Of a stretch of DNA of 64,000 nt, positions 10,401 through 18,478 are shown one piece after another. The DNA comes from UBA7702 sp040776805. Its GTDB lineage: Bacteria; Bacillota; Dehalobacteriia; UBA7702. The notes beneath the pieces were generated by a model. That model saw only the letters and a program-made list of their open reading frames with translations. It did no database searches and was not told the origin of the DNA. The position numbers were made by a program, and so were the translations under genes. Every line of letters starts with the position of its first letter. Within the stretch, counting starts at the first letter, position 1. The stretch lies in contig JAXGZS010000001.1 in assembly GCA_040776805.1 (NCBI GenBank), positions 496,001 through 560,000 on the forward strand, read 5' to 3'.

Positions 10401-10862
10401 TTTGACCGTTGCTGGAGCAAAGAGGAACTTGCGGCTTACCGAGATGATTTGACGGAAACCGCCGCGCTGACCATGGCGGCGGCGGCAGAATTGGATCTCG
10501 ACGCCGTCTGGGCATTTTTGGAAAGCCCCTATGGTAAAGATCTGCGCACCGCGGCGGAAATCAGGCGAGAGCTTTCCTTTGTGGGCGGTTTCGACGTTGG
10601 GGAGCTTTTCCCCGAAAACGGCGGAAAACAGCGGCAAAAAGTGATCTTACAGGGAGCGGTGGATCTGCTTTACCAGAGATCTAACGGCCTTTGGGTTCTG
10701 CTGGATTATAAGACCAACGATCTCTCTCGCCACGGTACCGAGGCATTTTTGGCGAAGTATGGCCGTCAGATGGAGCTTTACCGCGCCGCGTTAAAACGCA
10801 TTTACGATATCGACGTTGCCGAGGCTGTCTTTTATCTGACAAAAACAAAACGCTTCCTTTAA
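7398..10862 (+). CDS. addA: ATP-dependent helicase/nuclease subunit A (AddA)
   Basis: This is a UvrD-type superfamily 1 helicase fused to a RecB-type nuclease, 1154 residues. The Walker A motif AAAGSGKT lies at residues 22-29, the Walker B at VDEYQDVNP, further helicase motifs are GDIKQSIYGFR and YVALTRAREKL, and the nuclease motif LLDYKTND is near the C-terminus. It is the motor and second nuclease of the AddAB complex. It starts in the ATGA overlap with addB. No terminator is obvious directly after it. Confidence 0.97.
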   Translation: MKYTADQLKAIQIRGCNVLVSAAAGSGKTGVLTERIIDRLRDGENIDELLVLTFTRAAAGEMKKRVRDKIIAAAETAPTAQKAFWNKQLTLVGDAAITTIHSFCLKLLRRHYNLLPGLDPKFRINDEKRAGLIQRDILEAYLEECYTAAEERDRERVFDLLRLYGSRLGDEGLKNEILRLMEFGCAQGDPGLWLKTSLKKFGDLDFWHDLALSAAAADLDMLIASTKADITFLDRRGGLTGYGETLKEDLQNLEELKTAAWESFGDAAPFQRLKAKKKDDDPEMATYIKSRREIRKKYFADVLQPLFFRSFHTYAEEISLIFPAMETLTQLTETFFQRYSAAKLKKAALDFSDLELYTARLLKENPVLAREYQDFFHEVLVDEYQDVNPLQEEIITLLAGERKLFAVGDIKQSIYGFRLADHTLFQRRYRSYGRETANENGQLIFLNQNFRSRKEILDTTNRIFSRLMNETVSQLSYGEDEALKYGACYGENHGAVAVEMTVIAKPTESADESAADYDNLSCHGRFIADRIEKLFKEGFTVQDKDGPRPLRYGDITVLMRAANSNGEILGAELENCGIPVTTPSTAGFLAGRETKLLSSFLSVLDNPLQDIPLAAVLRSPFFGFSEDELMALSFQRGKKKLWQMVLAGEDLCREGLDPKKIAAFRETILLWRGCAKIYPVGDLVDMFLKEFDYLSFWSGLPKGQRRMKNVNLFAEEAMAFQKDDGGGLFDFLRYLEYLAANGGDVPAEEENTEDCVRVMNIHKSKGLEFPVVFLAQTEKRFNKQDLTGPLVLNGDWGFGPNRKDMQRRVVSPTLPRLLIKNKKDRGDLAEEMRVLYVALTRAREKLIITATESATEKKTAAEKVAAFAEPLLFDGEKELPGEMLMKDSSYYKWLMHALAPGEGEDCLGFSVTEALPPADAVTRKKQGPLLPAKDIARLLQVMERKETAAIPAKVSVTSLLPPGPGEDGQVRLKRPKFMGSTTALSGAEKGTAFHRFMERLPFDRCWSKEELAAYRDDLTETAALTMAAAAELDLDAVWAFLESPYGKDLRTAAEIRRELSFVGGFDVGELFPENGGKQRQKVILQGAVDLLYQRSNGLWVLLDYKTNDLSRHGTEAFLAKYGRQMELYRAALKRIYDIDVAEAVFYLTKTKRFL

Positions 10863-11022
10863 CGATTTGCCGCAGCAAGCAAACAGCAAATCAAACCGCC
10901 GCACTTTTAACGGACACCGCATCAGGATGTATACATGGGCATTTTTCGACATATCCCTGGATTTACAGCGGCGGAAGCTTAAATAGATGAAAAAGAAGCG
11001 ACGGTTATGAAAACGGATGATT

Positions 11023-11053
11023 CTCCATATATTGTAAAAAACAATATATGGAG
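11023..11053 (+). promoter_or_regulatory. Perfect 13-bp inverted repeat covering a ribosome-binding site
   Basis: CTCCATATATTGT (11023-11035) and ACAATATATGGAG (11041-11053) are exact inverted repeats around a 5-base AAAAA loop. The 3' arm contains GGAG (11050-11053), the Shine-Dalgarno of the small membrane ORF starting at 11062. In RNA the hairpin would hide this site; in DNA it could be a regulator-binding dyad. Confidence 0.6.
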
Positions 11054-11061
11054 TGTAAAAT

Positions 11062-11265
11062 ATGGCAAAATTTCATAAAATATGGAGAAGGTTCTGCGAC
11101 TCCCAATGCGCCGCGCTGTTCTGCCCCGGCGTGGGCTTTGTCCGCGTGATGATCATCACCAGCATTATTCTGCTGCTTTTGTTCAGTCTGATTTTTCATA
11201 ACTTCGTGATCATCTTCGTCATTCTCTTGCAGATGCTGGCGCTGATTGGGACCTTCTTCCAATAA
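11062..11265 (+). CDS. Small hydrophobic membrane protein, 67 aa
   Basis: I do not recognise this protein. A basic, Cys-containing N-terminus of about 28 residues (FCDSQCAALFC) precedes a strongly hydrophobic stretch at about 29-65, enough for one long or two short membrane helices. GGAG lies 8 bases upstream of ATG, inside the arm of a perfect hairpin. The gene ends 12 bases before the UPF0173 hydrolase and may be co-transcribed with it. The coding assignment rests on ribosome site, spacing and composition, so it is moderate. Confidence 0.55.
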   Translation: MAKFHKIWRRFCDSQCAALFCPGVGFVRVMIITSIILLLLFSLIFHNFVIIFVILLQMLALIGTFFQ

Positions 11266-11277
11266 GGAGGAAAATTC

Positions 11278-11970
11278 ATGAGGATACAGTACCTGAGTCA
11301 CTCCGCTTTTTTGGTGGAGGGCAGTAAAACATTGTTGTTCGACCCGTTTCTCACCGGTAACCCAAAGGCTAAGACGAACCCCTATGATTTAAAACCCGAT
11401 TATATTTTGGTCAGTCACGGCCACGGCGATCATTTCGGCGACGCCTTGGAGATTGCCCGTTACAGCGGCGCTACCGTGATATCCGTGAACGAGTTGGCTC
11501 TTTACTGCACCCGCCGTGGCGTAAACGCCCATCCGATGCATATCGGCGGCGCGCACCGTTTCGGCAAGGAACTTACGGTGAAGCTCACCACGGCCCTCCA
11601 CGGCAACGCTTTGATTGAAGAGGGTTTAAGCCAATACCTCGGTATGCCCTGCGGCTTTCTCGTGGAACTGGATGGAAAAACCCTGTATTTCGCCGGAGAC
11701 ACCGCCTTGACGTACGATATGAAAGCCGTGATCGGCGATTTTCATGACATCGATGTGGCGATGGTACCCATCGGCGATAATTATACCATGGGGCCAACGG
11801 ACGCCGCCGTGGCTGTAGAATGGCTTAATCCCAAAATTGTGATCCCGATGCATTACAATACCTTTCCTTTGATTGAGCAGGACGCGGGGGAATTCAAGGC
11901 CGTCGTTGAACGGGACAACCCCGGTAAAAAGGTCTTCTGCCTGGGAGTTTGTGAAGTTTTGACACTTTGA
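11278..11970 (+). CDS. UPF0173 metal-dependent hydrolase (metallo-beta-lactamase fold)
   Basis: The 230-residue protein belongs to the YtkL/UPF0173 group of metallo-beta-lactamase-fold enzymes. The metal-binding motif SHGHGDHF is near residues 43-50. Further ligand regions are LHGNA, FAGDTALT and PMHYNTFP. The substrate is not known for the family. The start is supported by AAGGAGG about 8 bases upstream. It precedes the hydrogenase operon but is separated from it by a promoter. Confidence 0.9.
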   Translation: MRIQYLSHSAFLVEGSKTLLFDPFLTGNPKAKTNPYDLKPDYILVSHGHGDHFGDALEIARYSGATVISVNELALYCTRRGVNAHPMHIGGAHRFGKELTVKLTTALHGNALIEEGLSQYLGMPCGFLVELDGKTLYFAGDTALTYDMKAVIGDFHDIDVAMVPIGDNYTMGPTDAAVAVEWLNPKIVIPMHYNTFPLIEQDAGEFKAVVERDNPGKKVFCLGVCEVLTL

Positions 11971-11986
11971 GGGCAACCCTCCTGGC

Positions 11987-12015
11987 TTGACTTTAGCAGG
12001 TTTTTTTGCTAAAAT
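11987..12015 (+). promoter_or_regulatory. Promoter of the hydrogenase operon
   Basis: TTGACT (11987-11992) and TAAAAT (12010-12015) are separated by 17 bases. It lies about 80 bases upstream of the first hydrogenase gene and just after the UPF0173 gene. Confidence 0.7.
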
Positions 12016-12097
12016 TACGTATAAGAGAGTTTGTTGTCATTATCGGTTATCGGTAATATGAAAAATGAGCAGTTACGATGAAATGGAGGAAACCCTT

Positions 12098-12595
12098 ATG
12101 CAAAATCAATGCAGCGCATTAGCTGTGGACATGACCCAAGTCGCTGCCATTGCGGCCCGCTATAAAAACGAGCCCGATCAGCTGATGCGTATTTTATTCG
12201 ATGTGCAGAAGCTGGCGGCGAATGCCCTTCCTCGGGATGTAGCGGCAGCGGTCAGCGGTGTTACCGGTATTCCGGAAGCTAATATTTATAGCTTCATCAC
12301 GTTTTACGCGATGTTTTCCACAAAACCCCGGGGAAAATACGTGGTTCGTATGTGCAAAAGCGCGCCCTGTCATGTGGTGGGCGCCGCGGAAGTCGCCGCG
12401 GCCATCAGTGATTTCCTGGGCATTGCTCCCGGCCAAACCACCTCCGACGAATTGTTTACTTTGGAGTTTTGCGAGTGTATCGGCCTTTGCGATACGTCTC
12501 CCGCCATCATGGTCAATGATTCCGTGTATACCAACTTAACGCCTCAATCGGCTGTCAATCTGATGCAGGCTTATCAAAGGGGAGGTGTGAAATAA
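12098..12595 (+). CDS. hydC: [FeFe] hydrogenase NuoE-like [2Fe-2S] subunit
   Basis: This is a thioredoxin-like [2Fe-2S] protein homologous to the 24-kDa subunit of complex I and to HydC/HndA. The four cluster cysteines are in CKSAPC and CECIGLC. I choose the ATG at 12098 because GGAGGA lies about 9 bases upstream; an earlier in-frame ATG at 12065 has no ribosome site. The product is about 165 residues. It should pass electrons between the NuoF-like flavoprotein and the hydrogenase subunit. The TAATG junction with the next gene indicates coupled translation. Confidence 0.93.
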   Translation: MQNQCSALAVDMTQVAAIAARYKNEPDQLMRILFDVQKLAANALPRDVAAAVSGVTGIPEANIYSFITFYAMFSTKPRGKYVVRMCKSAPCHVVGAAEVAAAISDFLGIAPGQTTSDELFTLEFCECIGLCDTSPAIMVNDSVYTNLTPQSAVNLMQAYQRGGVK

Positions 12596-13851
12596 TGCAG
12601 GAAACAAGAATCGTACTGCGCAACGTCGGTAAATACAATCCCGCCTCCGTCGGCGAATTCCGCGCTTTGGGCGGTTATTCCGGTTTACAGAAAGCGCTTA
12701 CTCAGGATCCCGCCGCAATCATTGAAGAAGTGAAAGCCTCCGGTCTTAGGGGCCGCGGCGGCGCCGCGTTTCCCACCGGCACCAAATGGAGCTTTGTTTA
12801 CAGTACCGCGGCGGATCAGAAATACATTGTCTGCAACGCCGATGAAGGGGAACCCGCCACCAATAAAGACCGTGTGATTATGGCCGGCGACCCCCATAGC
12901 TTGATTGAAGGGATGGCCATTGCCGGTTATGCCGTAGGCGCCAGCGAAGGCTACATTTATTTGAGATTCGAATATCCCTATATTATGCCTGTTTTGGAAA
13001 ACGCCATCAACGACGCCCGCGGCGCGGGCTTCCTCGGCAAGCATCTTTTTGGTTCTGATTTCAGTTTTGATATCAAAGTTGTTTCCGGCGGCGGCGCTTA
13101 CGTCTGCGGCGAGGAAACAGCCCTTTTGGAATCGATTGAAGGCAAACGGGGCGAGCCCCGTTATAAACCGCCGTATCCCGGTGTTTCCGGTCTCTACGGC
13201 AAGCCCACCGTCATCAATAACGTAGAAACCCTCGTCAACATTCCCGCCATCATCAATAACGGCGCTACGTGGTACCGTTCCTATGGCGTGGAACATTGCA
13301 GCGGCACAAAGGTTTTCACCCTTTCTGGGAATCTGATCAACCGCGGCGTTTATGAATTTCCCAAAGGCATCAATCTCCGCGACCTTATTTTCGAAGTCGG
13401 CGGCGGCTGTCCCAACGGCAGAAAGCTCTTGGGTGTTCAGACCGGCGGTGGCAGCGGCAGTATCATCAACGGTGATATGCTCGATATTTCCATGGATGTG
13501 GAATCTTGCGAGGCAGCCGGCGCTACCTTCGGTGCCGGGGATATCATGGTTTTTGACGACAGCAACGACGTCCTGGAAATCGTCGAAAACCTGATGGAAT
13601 TCTTTGCCCATGAGAGCTGCGGCAAATGCACGCCTTGCCGTGAGGGAAATTACCGCCTGTTGCAGATCATCCGTAAGATCAGAAAGGGTTACGGCACCAT
13701 GGCGGATCTCGATACCCTTGAGGAGCTTTCCGAAGTGATGATGGATTGCTCTCTCTGCGGTTTGGGACAGGCTTCTCCCACCCCCATCGTATCCACACTG
13801 AAGAATTTCCGCAATGCTTATGTCGAAGCAATCGAAAGGGGGCGTAAATAA
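12595..13851 (+). CDS. hydB: [FeFe] hydrogenase NuoF-like flavoprotein subunit
   Basis: The 418-residue protein binds NAD(P)H and FMN through GLRGRGGAAFPTG and the NADEGEP region, and carries a [4Fe-4S] site in SCGKCTPCREG and CSLCGLGQ. It is shorter than classic HydB proteins because it lacks both the N-terminal [2Fe-2S] domain and a C-terminal two-cluster ferredoxin domain, so it is essentially a bare NuoF. With its neighbours it forms a trimeric NAD(P)-linked hydrogenase, possibly electron-bifurcating with ferredoxin, although that mode cannot be decided from sequence. Confidence 0.93.
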   Translation: MQETRIVLRNVGKYNPASVGEFRALGGYSGLQKALTQDPAAIIEEVKASGLRGRGGAAFPTGTKWSFVYSTAADQKYIVCNADEGEPATNKDRVIMAGDPHSLIEGMAIAGYAVGASEGYIYLRFEYPYIMPVLENAINDARGAGFLGKHLFGSDFSFDIKVVSGGGAYVCGEETALLESIEGKRGEPRYKPPYPGVSGLYGKPTVINNVETLVNIPAIINNGATWYRSYGVEHCSGTKVFTLSGNLINRGVYEFPKGINLRDLIFEVGGGCPNGRKLLGVQTGGGSGSIINGDMLDISMDVESCEAAGATFGAGDIMVFDDSNDVLEIVENLMEFFAHESCGKCTPCREGNYRLLQIIRKIRKGYGTMADLDTLEELSEVMMDCSLCGLGQASPTPIVSTLKNFRNAYVEAIERGRK

Positions 13852-15575
13852 TGGTGAAACTTACCATTGACGGCCAAAGCGTAGAAGTCAAGGACGGTTC
13901 AACCATCTTAGACGCCGCGAAAGCCCTGCATATAAAAATTCCCACCCTCTGCTACCATCCGGACCAAGCGGTGAAGGCCAACTGCCGCATCTGCGTCGTG
14001 GAAGTGGAAAGGCAGAGACTCCTCGTGCCCGCCTGCTCCTATCCGGTCAGCGAAGGCATGGTGGTAAAAACCACCACCGCCAGGGTGCGTAAGGCGAGAA
14101 TGAACATCCTTGAACTGATTTTTTCTCATCACAGCAAAAACTGTTTGGAATGCGATCGAAACGGCAACTGCGAATTGCAGAGCGTTGCCGAGGACATGCA
14201 CTTCATTCGCGATTTGAGATACCCTTTGGAGTTAAGAGGCCACGGCAAGGATATGTCCTCACCTTCGATCACCCGGGATCCCTCCAAATGTATTGTCTGT
14301 GACCGCTGCCTCGTTGCCTGTAACGAGGTGCAGACCGTGTTCGCCTTAAACAAAGAAAACCGCGGCTTCCCCACGGTGGTCACGCCTGTTTTCGGTAGAA
14401 GCCTTGCGGATACGGTTTGTATCAGCTGCGGCCAGTGCGTTCAGGCTTGTCCTGTCGGTGCCCTCGTCGTCCATGACGATAGAGAACCCGTTTGGCAGAT
14501 GATTGAGAGCCATGAAAAAGAAGTGGTGGCCCAGGTAGCCCCCGCGGTGCGGATCACCATCGCCGAAGCCTTGGGCGAGGACCCCGGCATTGTCTCCACG
14601 GGCAGACTCGTGACTGCCATGAAGCGCATCGGTTTTGATAAAGTATTCGATACCAACGTCACCGCCGACCTCACCATCATGGAAGAAGGTACGGAGTTTA
14701 TCACCAGACTGACCAGCGGCGGCGCTTTGCCCATGATTACTTCCTGCAGCCCCGGCTGGATCAATTTCTGCGAAACCTACTATCCCGAATTGCTGCCCAA
14801 CCTTTCCAGTTGCAAATCGCCTCAGGGAATGTTCGGCGCTTTGATCAAAACGTATTACGCTCAAAAGATGGGGAAAGACCCCAAAGATATCTTCAGTGTT
14901 TCCATTATGCCCTGTACCGCCAAAAAATTTGAAGCGAAACGCCCCGAACTTGCCACCAACGGCAATCCCGATATCGACGCCGTTTTGACGGTTCAGGAAT
15001 TGGCGCGGATGATCGAACAGTGCGGCATCACTTTCAAAGATCTGCCGGAAACCGATTTTGACGACCCCTTCGGTCTCGGCTCTGGCGCCGGCGTGATTTT
15101 CGGCTCCACCGGCGGCGTGATGGAGGCCGCTCTGCGCAGCGTCTACGAAATCATCACCAAACAGTCCCTGGTTGATATCAATTTCAAAGCCGTCCGCGGT
15201 TTTACGGGAGTGAAAGAAGCCACGATTCCCATCGGCGATCTCAACGTCAAAGTCGCCGTGGCCCATAGTACCGGCAATGCCAGAAAATTGATGGACGCCG
15301 TGCGGGACGGCAAGGCCGAATATCATTTCATTGAGATCATGGCCTGCCCCGGCGGCTGCATCGGCGGCGGCGGCAACCCGATCAAAAACTGGGCGAAAAT
15401 GCAGCTGCGTTTTGACGCGGTCTATCAGGCCGATGTTAATCTGCCCGTGCGGCAGTCCCACAAGAATCCTGTGATCAAAGAGCTTTATCAGGATTTCCTC
15501 GGGGAACCCAACAGCCATGTGGCCCATGACCTGCTGCATACCACCTATAAAGACCGCAGCGATCTGCTGAAATAA
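13851..15575 (+). CDS. hydA: [FeFe] hydrogenase catalytic subunit
   Basis: The 574-residue subunit contains an N-terminal [2Fe-2S] ferredoxin domain (cysteines 34, 45, 48, 62), the His-Cys [4Fe-4S] segment HHSKNCLEC, a two-cluster ferredoxin domain, and the H-cluster domain. The three H-cluster motifs are TSCSPGW (297-303), MPCTAKKFE and EIMACPGGCIGGGG. The first has Ser where the canonical motif has a second Cys. A C-terminal small-subunit-like tail ends in HTTYKDRSDLLK. The enzyme makes or oxidises hydrogen in fermentative metabolism. No maturation genes (hydE, hydF, hydG) are in the window. Confidence 0.95.
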   Translation: MVKLTIDGQSVEVKDGSTILDAAKALHIKIPTLCYHPDQAVKANCRICVVEVERQRLLVPACSYPVSEGMVVKTTTARVRKARMNILELIFSHHSKNCLECDRNGNCELQSVAEDMHFIRDLRYPLELRGHGKDMSSPSITRDPSKCIVCDRCLVACNEVQTVFALNKENRGFPTVVTPVFGRSLADTVCISCGQCVQACPVGALVVHDDREPVWQMIESHEKEVVAQVAPAVRITIAEALGEDPGIVSTGRLVTAMKRIGFDKVFDTNVTADLTIMEEGTEFITRLTSGGALPMITSCSPGWINFCETYYPELLPNLSSCKSPQGMFGALIKTYYAQKMGKDPKDIFSVSIMPCTAKKFEAKRPELATNGNPDIDAVLTVQELARMIEQCGITFKDLPETDFDDPFGLGSGAGVIFGSTGGVMEAALRSVYEIITKQSLVDINFKAVRGFTGVKEATIPIGDLNVKVAVAHSTGNARKLMDAVRDGKAEYHFIEIMACPGGCIGGGGNPIKNWAKMQLRFDAVYQADVNLPVRQSHKNPVIKELYQDFLGEPNSHVAHDLLHTTYKDRSDLLK

Positions 15576-15594
15576 CCTAAAAGTTAAAATGGAA

Positions 15595-15647
15595 GGACGT
15601 GCCACAGTTCGTTTTTGGAAAAACGTTTTGCGGCATGTCCTTTTTAT
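15595..15647 (+). terminator. Terminator of the hydrogenase operon
   Basis: GGACGTGCC (15595-15603) pairs with GGCATGTCC (15632-15640), with an inner CGTTTTT/AAAAACG hairpin, and is followed by TTTTTATTT. Confidence 0.75.
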
Positions 15648-15765
15648 TTGGCGCTCAAATCATTCATATAACGGAATCGCAATCTATGATTCAAGTGTTT
15701 ATTGACATTTGAGGATCATATGGAAAATAATGATGTTACGCACAACAGTTCTAAAAAAGGTACTG

Positions 15766-15816
15766 CTTTCAAAACAAAGAGAGGGCTCCGATGGAGCCCT
15801 CTCTTTGTTTTGAAAG
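15766..15816. repeat. Perfect 24-bp inverted repeat with 3-base loop
   Basis: The arms 15766-15789 and 15793-15816 are exact reverse complements with loop GAT. The stem contains GAGAGGGCTCC. It is longer than an ordinary terminator, has no clean T-run after it, and comes after the hydA terminator. It could be a terminator for transcription from either side, a small RNA, or an insertion-derived element. Confidence 0.7.
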
Positions 15817-15970
15817 AATGGATGGATGGAAATGGTACTTACTACATTGCTTATGATGTCCATTCCCCGATGTTTTATTCATGAAATTTTCATTTTTTTA
15901 TAGAAAGTTTCCTTTTTTTATGAGACAATGAAAGAAAAGCCGAACATAAAGGAATTTCCGGAAGTATCTC

Positions 15971-17038
15971 ATGAAAAAACCAAAGCAAAATCAGAAAAAG
16001 AAAACAGTCTTTTTTGTTTGTTTCGCCGTCTTGCTGATTCTTTTCACCGTTGTAACGGTTCCGTCTTATAGGGATCTCAAAAACGGCGCTTTGGCCAAAG
16101 ACAGCGTGACGCTGACCGTTGACTGCGGCGACGGTACCCTGGCTGTGGCGGCGCTGTTAAAGGAAAGGGGAGTCATCGGTCATGAAAAGCTTTTCGCCTG
16201 CTATGCCCAGGGCAAAGGTTACGATATGCTTTGGCAGCAGGGTACGTTTACCGTAGAAAAAGGCATGGGTTATCAGGCCCTTTGCGCCTTGCTGACCACG
16301 CCCCAGTTTGCTTCCATCCGAGTGACGATACCCGAAGGCAAGCAGGTGCGGCAGATTGCGGAAATTTTCGCCAAAGCCGGTGTTTGCGCCGCCGCCGATT
16401 TTCTCACCGCCGCCAATGAGCATACCTTTGATTACCCGTTTTTGGCGGGGATTGATCATGAAAATCCCTTAGAGGGCTACCTCTTTCCCGACACCTACTA
16501 TTTTGAAGCCGATACCGATCCCGATCAGGTGATCAACGAAATGCTGGCGAATTTTGAAGAGAAGGCCTATCTGCAACAGTATATCAACCGGGCAGAAGAA
16601 CTAGGCTATCCCTTTGACGATATGATTATCTTAGCCTCCATGGTGGAAAGCGAAGCGACGACCAGGGCGGATCGGGAGAAGGTGGCCGGTGTTTTTTTTA
16701 ACCGTCTGCACAATCCCAGTTACACAAAACTCCAATCTTGCGTTACGGTGGAGTATGCCTTGGGTATAAAAAAATCAATCATTTCCTATGCCGATACCCA
16801 ATATGACTCTCCCTATAACACCTATCTTTACCCCGGTTTGCCCATCGGTCCCATTTGCTGCCCCGGCATTGACGCTCTTGAAGCCACCCTCTACTATGCG
16901 GAAAACGATTACTATTACTTCCAGTCCGATGAAAACGGCAAGCTCTATTTTGCCGAAACCTACGGGGAACACGCCGCGGTACAGGCAAAAGTACAGGAGG
17001 ATTGGAAAGGGGAAGTGATTGCGGATTATAACCACTGA
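15971..17038 (+). CDS. mltG: Endolytic murein transglycosylase MltG
   Basis: The 355-residue YceG/MltG protein has a basic N-terminus and one membrane helix (about 11-31), then a LysM-like region and the catalytic domain. Family motifs seen are MVESEA (with the expected catalytic Glu), VAGVFFNRL, LQSCVTVEYALG, SPYNTYLYPGLPIGP and ICCPG. MltG cuts nascent glycan strands at the membrane and limits their length. The gene stands alone, with the hairpin region before it and a strong terminator after it. Confidence 0.93.
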   Translation: MKKPKQNQKKKTVFFVCFAVLLILFTVVTVPSYRDLKNGALAKDSVTLTVDCGDGTLAVAALLKERGVIGHEKLFACYAQGKGYDMLWQQGTFTVEKGMGYQALCALLTTPQFASIRVTIPEGKQVRQIAEIFAKAGVCAAADFLTAANEHTFDYPFLAGIDHENPLEGYLFPDTYYFEADTDPDQVINEMLANFEEKAYLQQYINRAEELGYPFDDMIILASMVESEATTRADREKVAGVFFNRLHNPSYTKLQSCVTVEYALGIKKSIISYADTQYDSPYNTYLYPGLPIGPICCPGIDALEATLYYAENDYYYFQSDENGKLYFAETYGEHAAVQAKVQEDWKGEVIADYNH

Positions 17039-17050
17039 CCAAAGAAAGAG

Positions 17051-17083
17051 CCCCGCCCAACGCGAAGTTGAGCGGGGTTTTCC
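17051..17083. terminator. Bidirectional terminator between mltG and ypeB
   Basis: CCCCGC (17051-17056) and GCGGGG (17072-17077) close a hairpin with CAAC/GTTG inside, followed by TTTTCCTTT. The two flanking genes converge on it. Confidence 0.75.
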
Positions 17084-17103
17084 TTTAACGTTTTGATTTT
17101 CTT

Positions 17104-18459
17104 TTACATGGTAAAGGTGCCGCTTTCATTATCCTTCACAATCAGAACATCCTCTTCTTTTCCTGTCTCGGCGTTGATGTAGAGCAGATAGTCGGTGTTG
17201 TTTTCCTTAAAGCGGAATTCATAGCAATAGGTTTCGCTGTCATTATCCTTGGGGATGATGACCCGTCGGCAGGCCACAGGCGTAATGCCGCTGGCCAGGT
17301 GTTCCCTGGCACCGTCTTCCGTCAGAATCAAGGTAGGCAGGGAGCGTTTCTGATGATTTTCCAGATAGCTTTTGGCGTCGAGCCCCACGATATCGCCGCT
17401 GGCCATATCGACGGAAATTTTGATCATATCGGGATAGACGGCGACGCCGTTAAGGTCATAGGTATAATTGACGGTGAAGATATTGTTATCAATCAGATAA
17501 TAACCGGCTTTCATATGGGTATAGCCGATGGTCTGCATAAAAGCGTCGCTGTTGCTGAGAGCCGTCTCGGTGCTGATGCCCTCTTCGCCGTCTTCTGTGT
17601 CGGCGGTATACTGCACGGCGTAACCGCCGGTGATGCTGATATCGAAATAGGCAAAGGGCGTTTCGTCATTCGCGCTGTGCTTTATCGCTACCGTATAAAC
17701 GGCGAGGCCGGCGGCTTTGGAGCTTTTGCCGTGGGCTTCATAGGTGTATTGATCGCCGAAAATGGCTTTGGCCTTTTCTTTGGCTGTGGTCCAATCGATC
17801 TCTTCCCCTTCAAGGGCGATCTGGCCCTTGTTTTCCAAATTATCGGAGTAAGGCCCGTCGTAAATCAGGGTGGGGGTAGAGGAAAGGCCGTCGTTGATGG
17901 TATTCAGCGATGAAACCGCAAGGCCGGCGTTGTCATAATCGCCGTTGGCAATGTGCTTGTTCGCCGCTTGGATGGCGTCGTAAGAGAAATAGTCGCCGCC
18001 GCTGGATTCCAGTTCATGAAGGGCGTCGGCAATTTCCGTCACTTCTGTATTAAGGGATTTCAGCGTTTCCAGCTCCGCGGCGGTGAGGTCTTCATCCCGG
18101 GCAGCCTTGGCGATGAGGGAATAGGAAAAATCCCCCATCTGATTTAAAAACTGCTGCGTTCTGGCGAGGGTACCGTTATAGATCGGCAGCATGGAAAGGT
18201 TTTCCTGGGCGACATAGGAATAACTGCTCATTTCTGAATAAAGGCGGGCGCGGTTATCATTGTCGGCGACGACAATGGCCTTGCTGGAAAGCACGGTCAG
18301 CTCGTCTACGGAATCCATCAATTCGTAAAAAGCCCGGGAGGCGTCGTTTTCAATGCTGGCGGTGGCGACTTCCCTTTGATTCACCTCGTAGAAACCCCAG
18401 CCGAAACCGGCGATTGTCAACACCGCCAAAAAGATGATGAGCACATTTTTCTTATCCAT
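17104..18459 (-). CDS. ypeB: Germination protein YpeB
   Basis: The 451-residue protein has an N-terminal membrane anchor (about 6-24), a long helical region and C-terminal PepSY-like repeats, ending with YINAETGKEEDVLIVKDNESG. This is the layout of YpeB, which in Bacillus and relatives is needed to place, stabilise and control the cortex-lytic enzyme SleB in the spore. It lies 19 bases after the sleB-like gene on the same strand, matching the conserved sleB-ypeB order. It is one of several signs of spore formation here. Confidence 0.87.
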   Translation of the reverse strand: MDKKNVLIIFLAVLTIAGFGWGFYEVNQREVATASIENDASRAFYELMDSVDELTVLSSKAIVVADNDNRARLYSEMSSYSYVAQENLSMLPIYNGTLARTQQFLNQMGDFSYSLIAKAARDEDLTAAELETLKSLNTEVTEIADALHELESSGGDYFSYDAIQAANKHIANGDYDNAGLAVSSLNTINDGLSSTPTLIYDGPYSDNLENKGQIALEGEEIDWTTAKEKAKAIFGDQYTYEAHGKSSKAAGLAVYTVAIKHSANDETPFAYFDISITGGYAVQYTADTEDGEEGISTETALSNSDAFMQTIGYTHMKAGYYLIDNNIFTVNYTYDLNGVAVYPDMIKISVDMASGDIVGLDAKSYLENHQKRSLPTLILTEDGAREHLASGITPVACRRVIIPKDNDSETYCYEFRFKENNTDYLLYINAETGKEEDVLIVKDNESGTFTM

Positions 18460-18478
18460 AAAATAAAAGTCTCCTTTC

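Larger units (their letters stand above)
15576..15970. other. Intergenic region between hydA and mltG
   Basis: About 395 bases without a credible gene. It contains the hydA terminator (15595-15647) and a separate 24-bp perfect hairpin (15766-15816). A 60-codon open frame at 15702-15884 runs across the hairpin and looks accidental. Confidence 0.6.

Noticed and set aside
12685..15605. Long antisense open frames opposite the hydrogenase genes
   Set aside because: They mirror strongly coding genes with clear motifs on the plus strand and have no ribosome sites or recognisable domains.
15702..15884. 60-codon open frame between hydA and mltG
   Set aside because: It runs through a perfect 24-bp hairpin, has no convincing ribosome site and shows no protein-like composition.
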